Below, piece after piece: positions 51,501-64,000 of a DNA stretch of 64,000 bases. This stretch comes from Rotaria macrura (Eukaryota; Rotifera; Eurotatoria; Philodinida; Philodinidae): assembly GCA_900239685.1 (NCBI GenBank), contig OENT01000050.1, positions 124,001 through 188,000 of the forward strand, given 5' to 3'. The notes under the pieces are model-generated. The model saw only the letters and a list, made by a program, of their open reading frames with translations, ran no database searches and was not told the DNA's origin. A program made the position numbers and the translations under genes. How positions within the stretch are numbered: the stretch's first letter is position 1; every line of letters begins with the position of its first letter.

Positions 51501-54500
51501 ATGTTAATGAAACTTTTGTTGAATAAATACCAGTTTTATCAGCTTGAAAACGTATTGGTAATTTGACAATTAATTCTTCCAATGGAAGTACTAAATTAGT
51601 TGGAACAGTAAAGTTGCTTGTTGTCGATGATGATTGAACTTTGAATTCAGGTAAACGAGAATATGGATGAAAAGTTTTCTTTGAACTTTCAGGTAATTGA
51701 TTTGTTAAACCAAGTAACGTTTGCTTTTGTCGTTCACGTTCTGACATTCCCTTGAAATAGATATTAAACAAAATGAGAATGAGACTAATGTATGTTTTTA
51801 TTTTTCTTCTACTAGTTTATTTCATACCTGCCATCGAATAGCAACCAATGCATTGTGTCGCTGACTATTTTTGACAGGAACATCAATATCAAAAACATTT
51901 GTTACGCCAACAATGGCTTTGAAACGTATCTTTTCTATTTTAACTGAAACAAAAAACAAAATAAAATAAATTAATCTAAGATAGCCTATGAATGAATATG
52001 TATACTGCTTGAATAGATAGTCGAGTTCTCGAAAGAAGATAAAGTTAATCACATAAATTTTCAGATTAAAATAAGACGATGAGAACTTGAAATCTTTTTG
52101 ACACTTTTTTCTTCGCATACATCAAAATAGATGTTTCTGTAAGGAACCATAAGCTACATGATAATCTTATAAATTCTGACAGTAATTCAAATCTCTTGAC
52201 TAATAAAATATTGCCGAGACTCAAATAAATACATGATGTAGGCGTACATGTAAGCTGCTATTAGATTGACAAGAATCTTACGACAGTTTGTTCTTTATTC
52301 GAAACGAACGTCGATGGTATACCGACAAAAAAATTGATATTCGACTGCACGGGAGAAATGTGTTTTTATGAAGAGACACAATCTAAAGAGATCCATTCAT
52401 CGTCTACGTTTCATGTCGAAGTTCTAATAATACGTTTTTCTATATCCCATGACATTCATACTTAATAAGAAACTAACTATTTGAGTTTTATCTCTCCGCA
52501 TCAATAGATTAATAACATTGATTCATGGTAAGTTCATCATGATATGCATTATGTGATTAGTATTGAGCCAGAGAACTATTGATCAAAGTTGGAAAATTTT
52601 CTCTACCTAGCAGATGTTCTTCTATCTAGTCTTTTTCTATACTACTGTTGTATTAAAAACGAACGAGAAAATCTTAATATTGCTTTTCCTTTAAAACAAA
52701 TCAGACGAATCTTCTTTCATCGTGTTATCATTTTTTCTTCATATAAACGAAACAGCACATCTGTACTCTTCAGAAGGACAGTTACCGTTATTTTCTTTAA
52801 AACCAGAATTATGCGTCTCAATCATATGACTTGAAATGAAATATTCAAAGTCGAAACGAATACAATAGCGAACTCAAAGGGAAAACGAGAGTTTACTTAT
52901 CATCTTCAAAATACCTCCTGAATGAGAGGAAACAAAACCAGCCGATTATACTCAAGTAACTAAGAAAAATGAAGGAATTTTTCTTCAATTATTCATTACT
53001 TACGTTTCTTTTGATCGAGTTTCATTGCTTTTTCACTTGATACGGGAAATGGTCTAGAATACACGGAAAAAAAAAACCGTACTTGTGAATAGAATGTAAA
53101 TATACATATTTTACAAAATAACATACTCAGGTTTCTTTGGAATACCTTCAATGAGGAAAAGAAATTCTCCTATTGTTTCATTCATAAATACTAGTAATGC
53201 TTCTCGACGTTTGGGTGTTGTTGCAATATATTGAACTTCAAATGATTTTGTTTCATGTGCTTTTAATTCGATGGTTGTTTGTTCAATAAAAAAACAATCT
53301 GCTTCATGATAACGATTCGATTTTTTCTTATTTTTATTTAAACTTTGAAATAATTCTTCGACTGTATCTTTTTTATTTCTATTGAAGATAGAAAACAAAA
53401 CAAAATTAACAAAATAGTAAACAATAATATTTACTCTTCAATCGATGTAACCAATGGATTTTTCATTTCTTGTGTACTTTCAGATGAATTAACGATAGCC
53501 ACTTGAAAGACACCATTTTGATCGAATGGATTTGTTATATCGATAGATGATTTTGTTATTTTATAAATCGGTGCTTCAATACGATGAGTTTTCTAATGTA
53601 GAAAAGATAGAACAACTGTCTATGAATATTTTATCAAAATTAATCAGTTAAGTTTGTTGACAAGTAAATCAAGTTAAACAATAATCACAACAAATGTCAC
53701 AGGTAAACTAACAAAATACAAAGAAGTGTTTAGATTTTTACCTTTGTCGAATAAACACACTAATTTAAGAAGAAGAATAATAGAAAACAAATGTTTTCAT
53801 TGACATGCTTTAAAAAAATTGTCTGTGTAGAAGAATCTCTTTCATTTTTTTCCATTCATATTTCTACCTACTTTTGGTGTAATCGTTTGTATTGAACCTT
53901 GTAAATAAAACACCATAGCTGAGCCGGGATAAGTACTTGTTCGTTTTCCATACAACAATAATACGGCATCAGTTGGTCGAAGACGATTATTTTTCGATTG
54001 AACATTAACTAATAATGATGTTTTAGCTGGTATACTTAATGATGTGCCTTTGACAAGATGAAATTCTTCTGCATCACGACCAACTATATTCATCGAATAG
54101 GCTAATGTTTGTGTACTTGGATTTGTTATTTTAACTTGTGATGTTGATGGTTCATGTAATATACCACCAAATTGTATTGTGCCTTTGGACAAATAATCCG
54201 GTAAGTGTTCATATAAATAACAAACAAGTAAGCACATGCATATTGGATCAGCGCGTGTTACATCCAATGCTTGAAGATCATATTCAAGACCCAGTTGTAA
54301 TAAACAAGAAACAATAATCAGTGCATTTTGTAAATATTGTTCACCTGTAGTTGGATGAACATACATACGTTGTAAATGAGGATCAATCTAAAGAGAAATG
54401 ATTCAGTTATTTTCTTGTCTTTTTCTTTGTGTTCGTGAAACTTGCGAAAAATTCTACATACCAAAAATGGACAATAGGCGCCTAAAACTGTACCAATTAC

Positions 54501-57500
54501 AATACTATCAACAAGATCAATATCAAAATTAACAATCCATCGACCCGATGGCATATTTGCTAAAATGAAAAATATGAAAGAATAAATAAATTTTTTCATC
54601 GTCGAAGAAACGAAATTTTTATTTAAGAATATTCAGAGAACTATCAACAAAAACGTTAGATGATAATATCTTAATTCGAATTTGGGAAAATATTGAATAA
54701 TGAGTCAATAGCTCAATGCTAGTCTTATCAAGAACTCTTGACCGTCGAAGTATGAGTTTAAATAGCGAGTGTTACATTGAAAGGTAATTTTGGTGAATAA
54801 CTAAAGAATCTAATACTAAATTCAACAAATTTCAGTATCGTTATTCATGAAATGATTGCAGACAAAAACAAAAGGAAAAAGAAGGAAACTAACAACTATG
54901 GATTTCGTACTACGATAAATTCATGACACTCTCAACCTTTCAATGTTACTCATTTTAGGGAGCTCATTAAACAATTTCATTTACTCGGCAAATAGTATTT
55001 CAGACTATGAAACAGAATATGAATTGAAAAATAAGTTCGAATTCAATTTTTGACAACAAGAAAACTTTCATTACATGGTTCACGATGTGACCAAACTTGT
55101 TCACGATAATTTGAATAACAATAATTAAGCCATGTTAATAAAATTCGTTCACTGATACCATAGATATTGCTTGATGTTGGATCAGTATTTATATCCGGCA
55201 TTAATTTACTTCGATCGGGTATACCCAATAGTTCATATGATTTTGGTGTTATACGACCAATGACAAGACACTATGAATGAAAAACAAGGCAAAACAAAAA
55301 GGAATAGATAAGTATTATTTCATGTTGCATTATCAAACGAATCATTTACTTTAAGTGTTTGCATTAGTACATCGACCCATGTCTTTTTGGATACAGTTTC
55401 GAAAACTTCAGGAGATAGACGAAGAGGTTTAGTAAGTTCTTGATTTGATTCAGGCTCTTTATTTTCATTGGATATACTTGCTGATAAGGCTGTTTCACGC
55501 ATTTGTACGTACACATTATACAAATCGAATGGAAGCAAATATTCTGGACGAATAAAAGCTGTACATGAACCTTGTGTTCTATACAAAAAAAAACCAAAAC
55601 CAAAGACATTAACTTTTCCGTAAGAGACTAAAATATACTTTAAGAATAGTAATAATAAACGATGTTGCCATAGATATTGTTTCGTTGCTTCATCCATTTT
55701 TTTTGGTGGCACCGCATTGTGAGGTATACCAGGTAATGGGTGTCCACTTAGATGTGTTATCATATCATATATAGTTTTTTGTTCTTCTTTAGCATTCTGT
55801 TTCGTTCCAATTGTTTCAAATAGTCGTTTGAATAATGCACTAATGAATAACAACAGAAAGAAGACGAATGCAGTTCAAATAAACGAAAACCAAAACAAAA
55901 CAAGCAAAATTATATATATTTACCTTCGAAATGATTGAGGAACTTTTACAGGATATGTACCTTTCGGCCAACCTTGACTGGAATACCATCGTTCAAGTGT
56001 TGATACAAGCCATTGAAATGTTTTCGAATCATTATCCAAATATGGAATTGAAACAGCATTTAATTCTTGACTGACAGTTGTACCTTGTTGATATGTATTC
56101 GATGAACCAGAACGAATACGTGCATAAGGTGTCTGAAATATTTGATTCAATACTAAGCAAATTCCGAACATTAATTTCGTTTTAATATTTTTTCCAAATG
56201 AACAATTATCGAAGAATTTCTTAGTAGTCGTATGTTAACTCAATATTAGACAAATGCCGTCTGAGAGAGACTTGGACATGTTCTATAATGGCTTAGAAAA
56301 AGAAGAAGTACTCGTAGCGAAGATTTTAAAAAGATCTTGTTTTCAAAGATCTATTGAATACGCGTGTACTTTCACAACGAATGAGAGACAAAGTTCTTTT
56401 TCTTTCCTCAATAAATATTAAAAAATGTTCTTAATCCAGTGAACACAGTGATTTTCAAGTGACTTTTTCGTTGTGATGAAGAGCTAAATATATTAAATAA
56501 AACAATTTTGATAATAATTCTATGTAACTGTCAGTTACACGTCGACGAGTCATATTCTCAACTTTTAAAAGTATGCTTTCGAGTATAATTGAAGAATCTC
56601 ACTTCACAAGACCAATCTATTTACTAGTTATGAAAATTCTAATCGAAAATGTTTCTTACTGTAAAATTAACTGTAAACTTTTATGAGAAAAAAAAATTCG
56701 ATATTCATCTAGTAATCAGCTTTTTATCATAGTAATTTATGTTATCTGGACAATAGTATTTTAGATAGAAAATATGCATTTGATTCTGTAAGAATTAATA
56801 CAAAATAAAAAATCGATAGACAGTGTATATATGTATATATATATTTAATTTACAATACTATTTTATAATATTAAATATCAATAGTAATTTTTTTATATCT
56901 AGTTAATTACGAGAAGTTTAGTCTTCGTTGAAGTTTTCTTTTTGAAATATGATCCAACTGAGTCAGTTGTATTCTACATAAGGAGTAACATCTATCGTAG
57001 ATCTATTACGAGTAAGAGTCAGAACTGTTTGTTTTGTTTAGAATCTAGACAGGAAATCATCAAAAATACTGTGAAAAACAACAAATTTTTTCCTAAGTTA
57101 CTTAACCTAGCTCATTCTTCTATTTATTATCAACACGAGTACTATAAATGGTGTTAAGTATTCTACTTGAATCAACATGTCATGTCAGAAGATCATATTG
57201 ATGATTACGTTGTTTTATACTTAACTAGGATACATTGTTATCACTGTATTCTATCTCAATCAATAATCGAACAAATGACGCTAGAAGTTTTTAGGGAATC
57301 TTCTTTCATAAAAAAATTCGTATGTCTTTTCATCGAGATTCATGCTATCACTTCAACTATCTAAGTAATTTTGTGAACTTATAGATAGGAAGCTTAAAAA
57401 GAAAGTGACTTGCGTTATTTGAGACAGCTACGAATTTATACTCAGTTTACTACGCCAAGTCATAGAAAAAGATATTTGGCATAGGGTAGTGTTTTAAATT

Positions 57501-60500
57501 TCATCTTCAATTAGGTTAGACATAATATAGAACAATCAGCTACAATGGAAAGCAAGAAAACCAATTGCGAATACTCATGTGCATATTCTCGAGTCTTATC
57601 TATGTCAAGTATGTGAACGAATATTTTAGAAATCTTCGTCGGCAGTTAAGGTGAACTAGACATTGATTATAACATTTATGCATTTCATAATGTGTACAGT
57701 ATTTACGAACAAAGAACTTTCAATATTCATCGTGTTCAGAGAGAATTGATTGAGTGAATACTAGCGGCATTTCTTTTCTGCAATTCTTTGTACTCGTTCA
57801 ATGATTTCTATACTTAGTTCTGCTGGTTCTGAAACCAGAGTACGCTTTTATTTTCTACACTACTGTTAATTCAATTACATTAGAAGACTTTATCGATGTG
57901 GCAGGTTTTCATTTCAAATACAGTAATGGTGTATGAAAAATATTTATGACACGTTCGTGCCATCAAAACAAATTTTTATACTTAGCCTTATGTCTGAATA
58001 AAACATTAGAAGAAAATCTATCCGTTATTGATGTAGCCATAGAAAATGATAAACACAATATTATGATTAGCATAGAATATCTCTTCGAGTTTGAAGTGCT
58101 TAGTTCTTGCTGCTATTGTTATTCATCACATATCTTTTCATATGGACTCTCGAGAGGAGTATAAAAAAAACATTAGTTTGTCAACTTCAATAAAGTATGA
58201 GTAACGATATTTCAACTTGGCATAGAGTCGAAATAACAAGAAAAGCCAGGCAACTAATTATTTCCGAAACGATGAAAAACTGCATGCTACAATTAAGTCA
58301 TTCATAGAAATTTATATCATTCCAGATCATGGCGTCATTGGCACAAAGAAAAAATAATGATCTGAAGGTTGAAGATTTATAACGAGCAGTGTGTCATTAT
58401 AATAATTTATCCGCTCTATTATTATCGATTACGTAAACCATGTTTTCCGTGTCAGAATGATATAGGTTTTAATTTTTATGTAAAACTGGACGGTATTACT
58501 AATGGCAGAATCATTGTTACCTAGGCTTTTTCTTTGAAAGTTTAATATGACAGTTGTTTTCAGTTCCGTAGTCAATATCGATTCGTTACTGATAAATTTC
58601 TAGTTGTGTGAGAATATTCTAACACATTTTCACACCAAAATATTTGAGGAAGGAACACTTCTAATTGATTTAAGATTATGCAACTTTTCTATTGCAATTT
58701 ATGTTTGACCCCTTGAAAATTACTATGCATAAATATTTAAGATTCTAATCTCATAAAATCGGTCTAGATTTTTCAATAAATAATGAATCTTTTTTTTCTA
58801 GTTAATCGAAAGAAATGAAGCTATTGAGCTTCGGCTCTTCGATTACAGAAAATTAATGTATTAATTTGAAAAATAATGAATGAGAATTCATGACACACGT
58901 CCCATAATCCTATAATTAGGACTACGGTTTATGCATGATAATATCTATTATTTATAATTATTGTCTTAAATGAGCTACGCAGTAGAAGCATTAATGTAAA
59001 TTATAGCATTTATCTTAGCGTCATTTTCTTTCAAGCATTTACTTCAACGTTTAAGCTTCTTATTCGTATCGTTCATACTAGTAAATATAAGAGTTGACTT
59101 GAGAAAATATTAGATAAAGTGCAGTTCAGACGTGTCTCTACGAATTTCCACAATCAGATGAAGAGTTATTCGATTAACATAGAATTATATCGATGCATTA
59201 TATCTATCGTGTGTCAAAAGAAATCATTAGTTTTAAAAGTATCTGAGGATTATTCATATATCAATTAGAAGTTAAGCGATAAAAAAATCGAAATCAGATT
59301 ATAAAATCATAAATAAGTGCCGTCAAGTACTTCAGATAAGAAATTTATTTCTATGTCAAGTATTCTTTAATACTACGTAATTAGAATAATAGGAAAGATT
59401 GTTTCATTGATAACAATAAAGGTCTATGATCTAAGTTTAAAATACCGAGAACAAATTGAGACCTTGAAAACAAAATACTCAGTGTGTAGGCTGATTTTCA
59501 GTAATAGGTACTACTTGGATGGATAATATTTTCTAAAGTTTATTTACCGGAGAACGATCATTTCGATTCTGTGCTGATATATTTTCATCTGTCGATGTTT
59601 CATCAGATGTTTGATCGACTTGATCGAACGTTGCACTTGTACTGGTATTTGGACGTGAATTCGAACTTGTTACTGTACGTTTTTGAACTAAAAGTGGTTC
59701 ACCTATAGATGGAAAATAGATTCATTTCGACTGAATCGACATGTGAAAAATTTGTTTGCTACATACCACTTGAATTACTTTCATCAGATCTAATTCGACT
59801 ACCTTTCATAATTTGACCGGGTTGTACAACAATTTGATAATCATTTTCTGATTTCCATAAAAATGAATAACATGTAAATATTGAATTATCAGCTGTAACG
59901 TAAACTTCATATTCAAAACTGAAAACAAACAATTAATCATAATCTAATCAATTTCGTTCAATCGACAAACATAAAGTAACATACCAATTTCTTTCTTCGT
60001 CGATTATTTTAACTATGATCTGTTCTGAATATGAATGATTACTATTAAAAAATATCTTCATCATAAAATCTTGTTGTTTATCAACACTGATTATTGCTGG
60101 CTCAACAAACGATGCATGAAATTCATAAGAAACATCAATTGGTTTGACATGAGATAAGATGATTAGTTTTGTATTCCTAATTTGAAAAATAAATGATAAT
60201 GAACAGTGTATCAACATTTGTTTTAGCACACGATAAATTGGTCGTGTAAGACATAGTAAAACAAGTGTAGAAGAAGATACGTAGAAATTCCACCTATTAT
60301 TATGGTCACGTTACAATTTATTAGGAATCGGAATGAATAGTTCAGTATTTATCGTGAAACTTGGAAATAACCTTACTGTCAATCGGAGACTATGACGCAC
60401 GCATTATAATTCATGATGGCATGCTACAGGCAGTAAGAACGATAATTTATATGTGTGTTACAGTCTATGATAGAGTAATAGTGATAAAGTGAATAACCCC

Positions 60501-63500
60501 ATACAATGTATAGACGACCAATATCAGCTAGCACTCTCTATTGGGAAGGTAAATTCAATATCAAAATTTTTGTACCGAAGTCATTTTAAGCAAACATCAA
60601 TATTAGATCATAAGAGATATTTTAGTGAATTTAGGCTTCGAAATCAATAAGTTTTAGTAAATTTTCTAAGATTGTTTTATAGCTTTCAGTATTAGAATAT
60701 GTACGCACATTATCATGTATCTGACGGAAATAGATGCTGACTAGTATGACGACCAGTGGACATGAAAGTCCTCTGACAATGTACTTTCTCTGAATTACAA
60801 ATGTGCTCGATATGAAATCGAAGGCTTTTTATATTCGATGACATTTCATTCTAATGTACACGAACTTTTCATACTTCATTTGTGAAACTTTGGATATAGT
60901 GAGAATGAAAAGATCGTTGTAAGAAAAAGGATAGAATTAAGTAATTCGTTTGTAATAATTATCACCATTTTCCTACTTACTTTTCAAAACCTTTTGTTTT
61001 GACGCGAACTGTTCCAATGCTTTCAATATCAAGTGGAACCGGTGGAAGAATTAAACGTCTTGGTTCAAATATTAAACTGGGCATAATCAATTCTCCGGTT
61101 ATTTCAATATAGGTATAGGGAATTTGTTGATTGTGATTTGTATAAAATGGTAAACGTGTCTTATATGTTCCAGGTCGTTTTGGTGCAAAATTAATTTTAA
61201 ATGAAAAAATTTCTTTTGATTCAATTTCACCTTCAGGTCCAATGCTAGTCGATGAACTTATAAATGGTACGAGTGAAGAATGTAATACACGAAATACATC
61301 ATTATCTACTACATTTGTATCACGTAAATCCAGTTGCCAATGAACTTTCCTTTTACTATTGTTCATTAATATAATTTCTTGACAATCGCAATAGGCACCT
61401 TGTTTCATAGCATTGTATTGTGTTGAATACATTTGAAAATGTATTTCTTTTGTTGATAATTGTAAACAATCTGATAATGCTGTAGCACGTATACGACGAT
61501 TTATAGCTGGATGTGACGGTTGTAATGCTTGCTGTTCACTTGCACTTAACTCACGATGATGATTTATAGCTGATGAAGGTTTTGATGCTTGTGATAAACC
61601 TTCGACATTAAGCAACGGTGGACATGTACGAATTGGAAGAAAGAAGTCATAGAAAGCAATCTAAAAATGAAAATACATTAATAGAACAGGACAAGAGCTA
61701 AACATCAAAGACTATACATACTTCAGCTGGAACAAGAATAAGTTCAGCTTCAATAGATTCGTTCGGTTGAACGGTAATAGTATAGATTTGTCCATTTTTT
61801 GTACAACATTGTTCATTGCCTATGAATAAACGTTCGAATGAGAAGTTTGAATAGTTAAAAAAAAGAATAAATTTCTACCGATAACTGGACTTGTTTTTAT
61901 ACTAAAGTCAGGATACTTGGAAAGATTTATTTCAATAATGCCTTTGACAGTACCCTAAAAAAAAGAAGAAACAACGATAGTTATCAAAGAACGGTTCATT
62001 CATGAATATTCTTATATTTTCTTTTTGCAAAACGTTCATAGTTTTTAATGATGTTCACGTATAAGAATTAAAGTCATTAACTTCAAACAAAATCTATTTA
62101 TATTCAACTAATATATCTCCTGTCATCGAAATCTCACTGATATTAACTTAATCATTTTATACAAATCCACGTGTAAAACTATATTTAAATTTATCTATAT
62201 TGATATATTGTAAAATTTTCTGATGAAACATATTATATATAACTTTGATGTTTGGAAAAAAAATTAATACTGGTGAAGGATTTATATAATACAGATTAGA
62301 ATAATGATTATTCATCTAGAATTATTTCGACTACATATCTATACTCTTGCTGTAAAATCCGATGAGTCTACATAGTAGATGTTATTCGTTGATGTGACAA
62401 AGTCAACAAGAAACATGAACAGATTACGTTTTCTTCTTAACTTTATTTTTCATTCATATCATGGAATAAAAAAGATTTAAGACGATGCTTCTAATTTTCT
62501 ATCGTATGGAAAACAAGTACAATCCATAGAACCATGTGAGTGAAGTCGACCGTCATACCATACTCGAAAAAAAAACATAGTACTGACAAGTAGGGAAAGG
62601 CTGATACTTTCCTGTAATGTTAAAAATGAGATTATGTGACCTTTTTTTCAATAGAAGCCACGGGATGGTTGAATCAAAATCAAAAGAATAGTATAGAGCA
62701 GATGATCTATAAGAATATGTCAACAATTTGATGATGCTTGATATTAATTGATTAGAGCTTCGTGTCACAATGTAAACGGTGGCTCCTCCCACCCCCCCCC
62801 TACGTTTAAGATCAATATTTATACGGATTTCAAAACATCCAACTAGAGGTCAGCAGAAAATATTCTCAAGTTCATTCATCTCTGTTAATACTATTTCCAT
62901 GATAATCAAGAGAAAACATGAAACTAGTCAAAGCACAACAGAAATATATCACTTCCACATTGATTATCATTTAAGTTAATACGAAGTTTTCAATTCAATG
63001 CAATGTTTCACAAAAAAAGATCGTACAGTACGGGATTATTGAGACCGAACTATTTTTAATAGTGTCGCAATAGGGTAGCATCAGTACTATTAAGTATACC
63101 AATTTGTATACATCCATCACAATAAAAATATATCTTATCATAGATCTAATGTTGATTGACATACATCACCAAACATTTCAAATGACTAACAGAAATCTTA
63201 TAATACATTTGATGTCGATTGATTCAATCTGCATTGAATTCTACGAATCTATATTCATGCTCTTCGACGCATATTCATTATAGATTAGTATCTAATCTCT
63301 CATTATTCAATTAAATAGTCTATTTGTACAATAATAACTCATATTCACCGTACAGCAATATATAAATACTCGTCAGCTCTATTTTTCTTCGCATTATTAT
63401 CTCTACCAAATACAATTATGCAACTAGTACGTCTATTAATTATTTTATCGGTTCTTGGCAGTCTTACAATATATGTCCAATCGGATCCTATACAAATGAA

Positions 63501-64000
63501 CATGAAAACTAATGATCTTGAATTTAACGATGACGACCATTTAGTATCGAAACGAGATCGGTTTTATGGTCAACATGAACATGGAAATCATGCACAACAA
63601 ACACAACGATGTGTCCGATGCAAATTTAACATTTTTTCTTGTTGTTTACCAGATATTTGTATTAAAAAGCATTTTCGACCTGATAAATGTCTTCGTATCA
63701 AAAGTTAACTAATAATGTTATGTTTATGTTTTTTACTCACAAACAGAAAATAAAATAAATACTAATCCTGCTGTACTTAATTAATGCAATTGCAAGAAAA
63801 AATATATAAATATTTCTAATTAGAAAAAACCTTTTCTCGGTTCTGTTCAAGTATAAATTGTTGAGTATGTCATTAATAAGAAAAGAGAATCTTTATGTGT
63901 TTTCTTACTTTGTTTTCAATATGAAATGGTTTTGTTGCTTTCATCAATATTGGTACACCACCAAAATTAAACTCTTGTTCCAGAATATTTAAATTGGGTT
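42539..64000 (-). CDS. CFAP47: CFAP47, cilia- and flagella-associated protein (5' part beyond window)
   Basis: Very long multi-exon gene for a protein of the central apparatus of motile cilia. The C-terminus (KKRNFILENLQLHQTAVSSP, IKGASVLAKTNETTSV, stop TAA at 42539-42541) and many exons are in the window; the N-terminus is cut off at the right edge. Repeated immunoglobulin-like ASH/MSP-type beta domains are visible as recurring signatures, for example GTIQFGGILHEPSTSQVKIT, IELKAHETKSFEVQYIATTP, GNDSIEIDGNGEARYELMFK and RPGTYKTRLPFYTNH. A calponin-homology domain lies mid-protein (54.2-55.2 kb), the arrangement that gave CFAP47 its old name CHDC2. Most introns are short; larger ones lie at 61955-63908, 60177-60980, 56133-59547, 48.53-49.75 kb, 46.55-47.9 kb, 45.18-46.2 kb and 42.78-43.74 kb. 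The rightmost exon (about 63909-64000, LEQEFNFGGVPILMKATKPF) ends at a good donor and joins in phase to GTVKGIIEINLSKYPDF. Exon edges were read by eye. Confidence 0.9.
44185..44208. repeat. (TA)n microsatellite in a CFAP47 intron
   Basis: Twelve tandem TA units. A similar but shorter run is at 11838-11858 in a DXO intron. Confidence 0.9.
45390..46140 (+). pseudogene. coding-like fossil in a CFAP47 intron, unidentified
   Basis: Within the CFAP47 intron at about 45.18-46.2 kb the plus strand (antisense to CFAP47) carries protein-like frames: KNLRVQFGRNVKYIDFYLRN, then a Met-started frame with KEYTESLTKEEFAIHQSLFD and DAPIADDMLKVFLC, and further on NNRRLSRYLSRRLSTINYDK with RSNKESYYLITNPQACDQYA. 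Stops and frame changes separate them. The residue content is far more protein-like than the surrounding intron. I do not recognise the family. It may be a decayed inserted gene, or less likely a small gene with introns. Confidence 0.35.
54190..55228 (-). other. CFAP47: calponin-homology domain region of CFAP47
   Basis: Exons here read ERILLTWLNYCYSNYREQVW, RWIVNFDIDLVDSIVIGTVL, GAYCPFL and TGEQYLQNALIIVSCLLQLG, ending ICMCLLVCYLYEHLP. These follow the helix order of a CH domain (LLxWxN, then FDxDLxDGxVL, then ALxxxxxLGL). CH domains bind actin or, in ciliary proteins, tubulin. The next residues pass straight into an ASH-type beta domain. Confidence 0.8.
56133..59547. other. 3.4-kb CFAP47 intron with no recognised content
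   Basis: The donor after the exon ending AQNRNDRSP (59548) and the acceptor before TPYARIRSGSS (56132) join in phase 0. This is the longest intron in the window. Short plus-strand frames at 56942-57157, 57167-57364 and 57946-58164 show no motif. No repeat with clear ends was found. Confidence 0.6.
63359..63368 (+). promoter_or_regulatory. TATA box of the nested secreted-peptide gene
   Basis: TATATAAATA lies about 50-60 bases before the ATG at 63418, leaving about 30 bases to a likely transcription start near 63390 and a short 5' leader. The spacing is what a TATA-driven, highly expressed small gene would have. Confidence 0.55.
63418..63708 (+). CDS. secreted cysteine-rich peptide precursor, nested in a CFAP47 intron
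   Basis: A single-exon, 96-residue precursor. It has a signal peptide (Met-Gln-Leu-Val-Arg, then the hydrophobic core LLIILSVLGSLTIYV, likely cut near VQS-DP), an acidic propeptide ending at a dibasic KR site (residues about 45-46), a His/Gln-rich linker, and a C-terminal basic domain with six cysteines in the order C-x2-C-x6-CC-x4-C-x9-C. That layout is typical of processed secreted peptides (peptide hormones, antimicrobial peptides, knottin-like or venom-like peptides). I do not recognise the family and do not assign a function. It has its own TATA box and poly(A) signal and lies antisense inside the CFAP47 intron 61955-63908. Confidence 0.78.
   Translation: MQLVRLLIILSVLGSLTIYVQSDPIQMNMKTNDLEFNDDDHLVSKRDRFYGQHEHGNHAQQTQRCVRCKFNIFSCCLPDICIKKHFRPDKCLRIKS
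63749..63759 (+). terminator. overlapping poly(A) signals of the nested peptide gene
   Basis: Two overlapping AATAAA hexamers begin at 63749 and 63754, 40-45 bases after the stop codon, followed by a T-containing stretch. Confidence 0.6.

Overview
The window is AT-rich nuclear DNA from a small invertebrate animal. Genes are split by many short introns (mostly about 50-90 bp, GT-AG) and a few of 1-3.4 kb. The gene set (kynureninase, DXO-type decapping nuclease, NPRL3, Lifeguard/TMBIM, AK1 and AK5-type adenylate kinases, CFAP47) is metazoan, and CFAP47 implies motile cilia. Base composition, compact introns and small secreted peptides would fit a rotifer, perhaps bdelloid, but no sequence here proves that.

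Layout. 1-5862: no gene recognised. 5863-7919 (-): kynureninase. 9524-9826: a hAT-type MITE with an intact 8-bp target duplication. 10615-10967 (+): a secreted His-rich peptide. 11197-12863 (-): DXO/RAI1-family nuclease. 13387-18070 (-): NPRL3 of the GATOR1 complex. 20258-23503 (-): a Lifeguard (TMBIM) membrane protein. 23.5-34.8 kb: a gene-poor stretch with stop-riddled coding-like fossils and a short terminal-inverted-repeat element (29692-29886).

34797-42328 (-): four related genes in tandem. These are an AK1-like adenylate kinase, a one-kinase AK5-like enzyme with an N-terminal helical domain, a two-module AK5-like protein whose nucleotide-binding motifs are destroyed, and a 75-residue gene holding only the N-terminal domain. 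The last three share intron positions and phases, so they arose by duplication. 42539 to beyond 64000 (-): CFAP47, a ciliary central-apparatus protein with ASH/MSP-like repeats and a calponin-homology domain. Its N-terminus lies outside the window. One CFAP47 intron holds, on the opposite strand, a complete gene for a secreted six-cysteine peptide with its own TATA box and poly(A) signal.

All nine recognised housekeeping or ciliary genes lie on the minus strand; the two small secreted-peptide genes are the only plus-strand genes. The most unusual part is the adenylate-kinase cluster beside CFAP47: a likely pseudoenzyme and a free-standing docking-type domain next to an axonemal gene suggest, but do not prove, a ciliary nucleotide or scaffold role. 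Protein readings were assembled by eye across introns, so exon edges may be off by a few bases where not argued explicitly.
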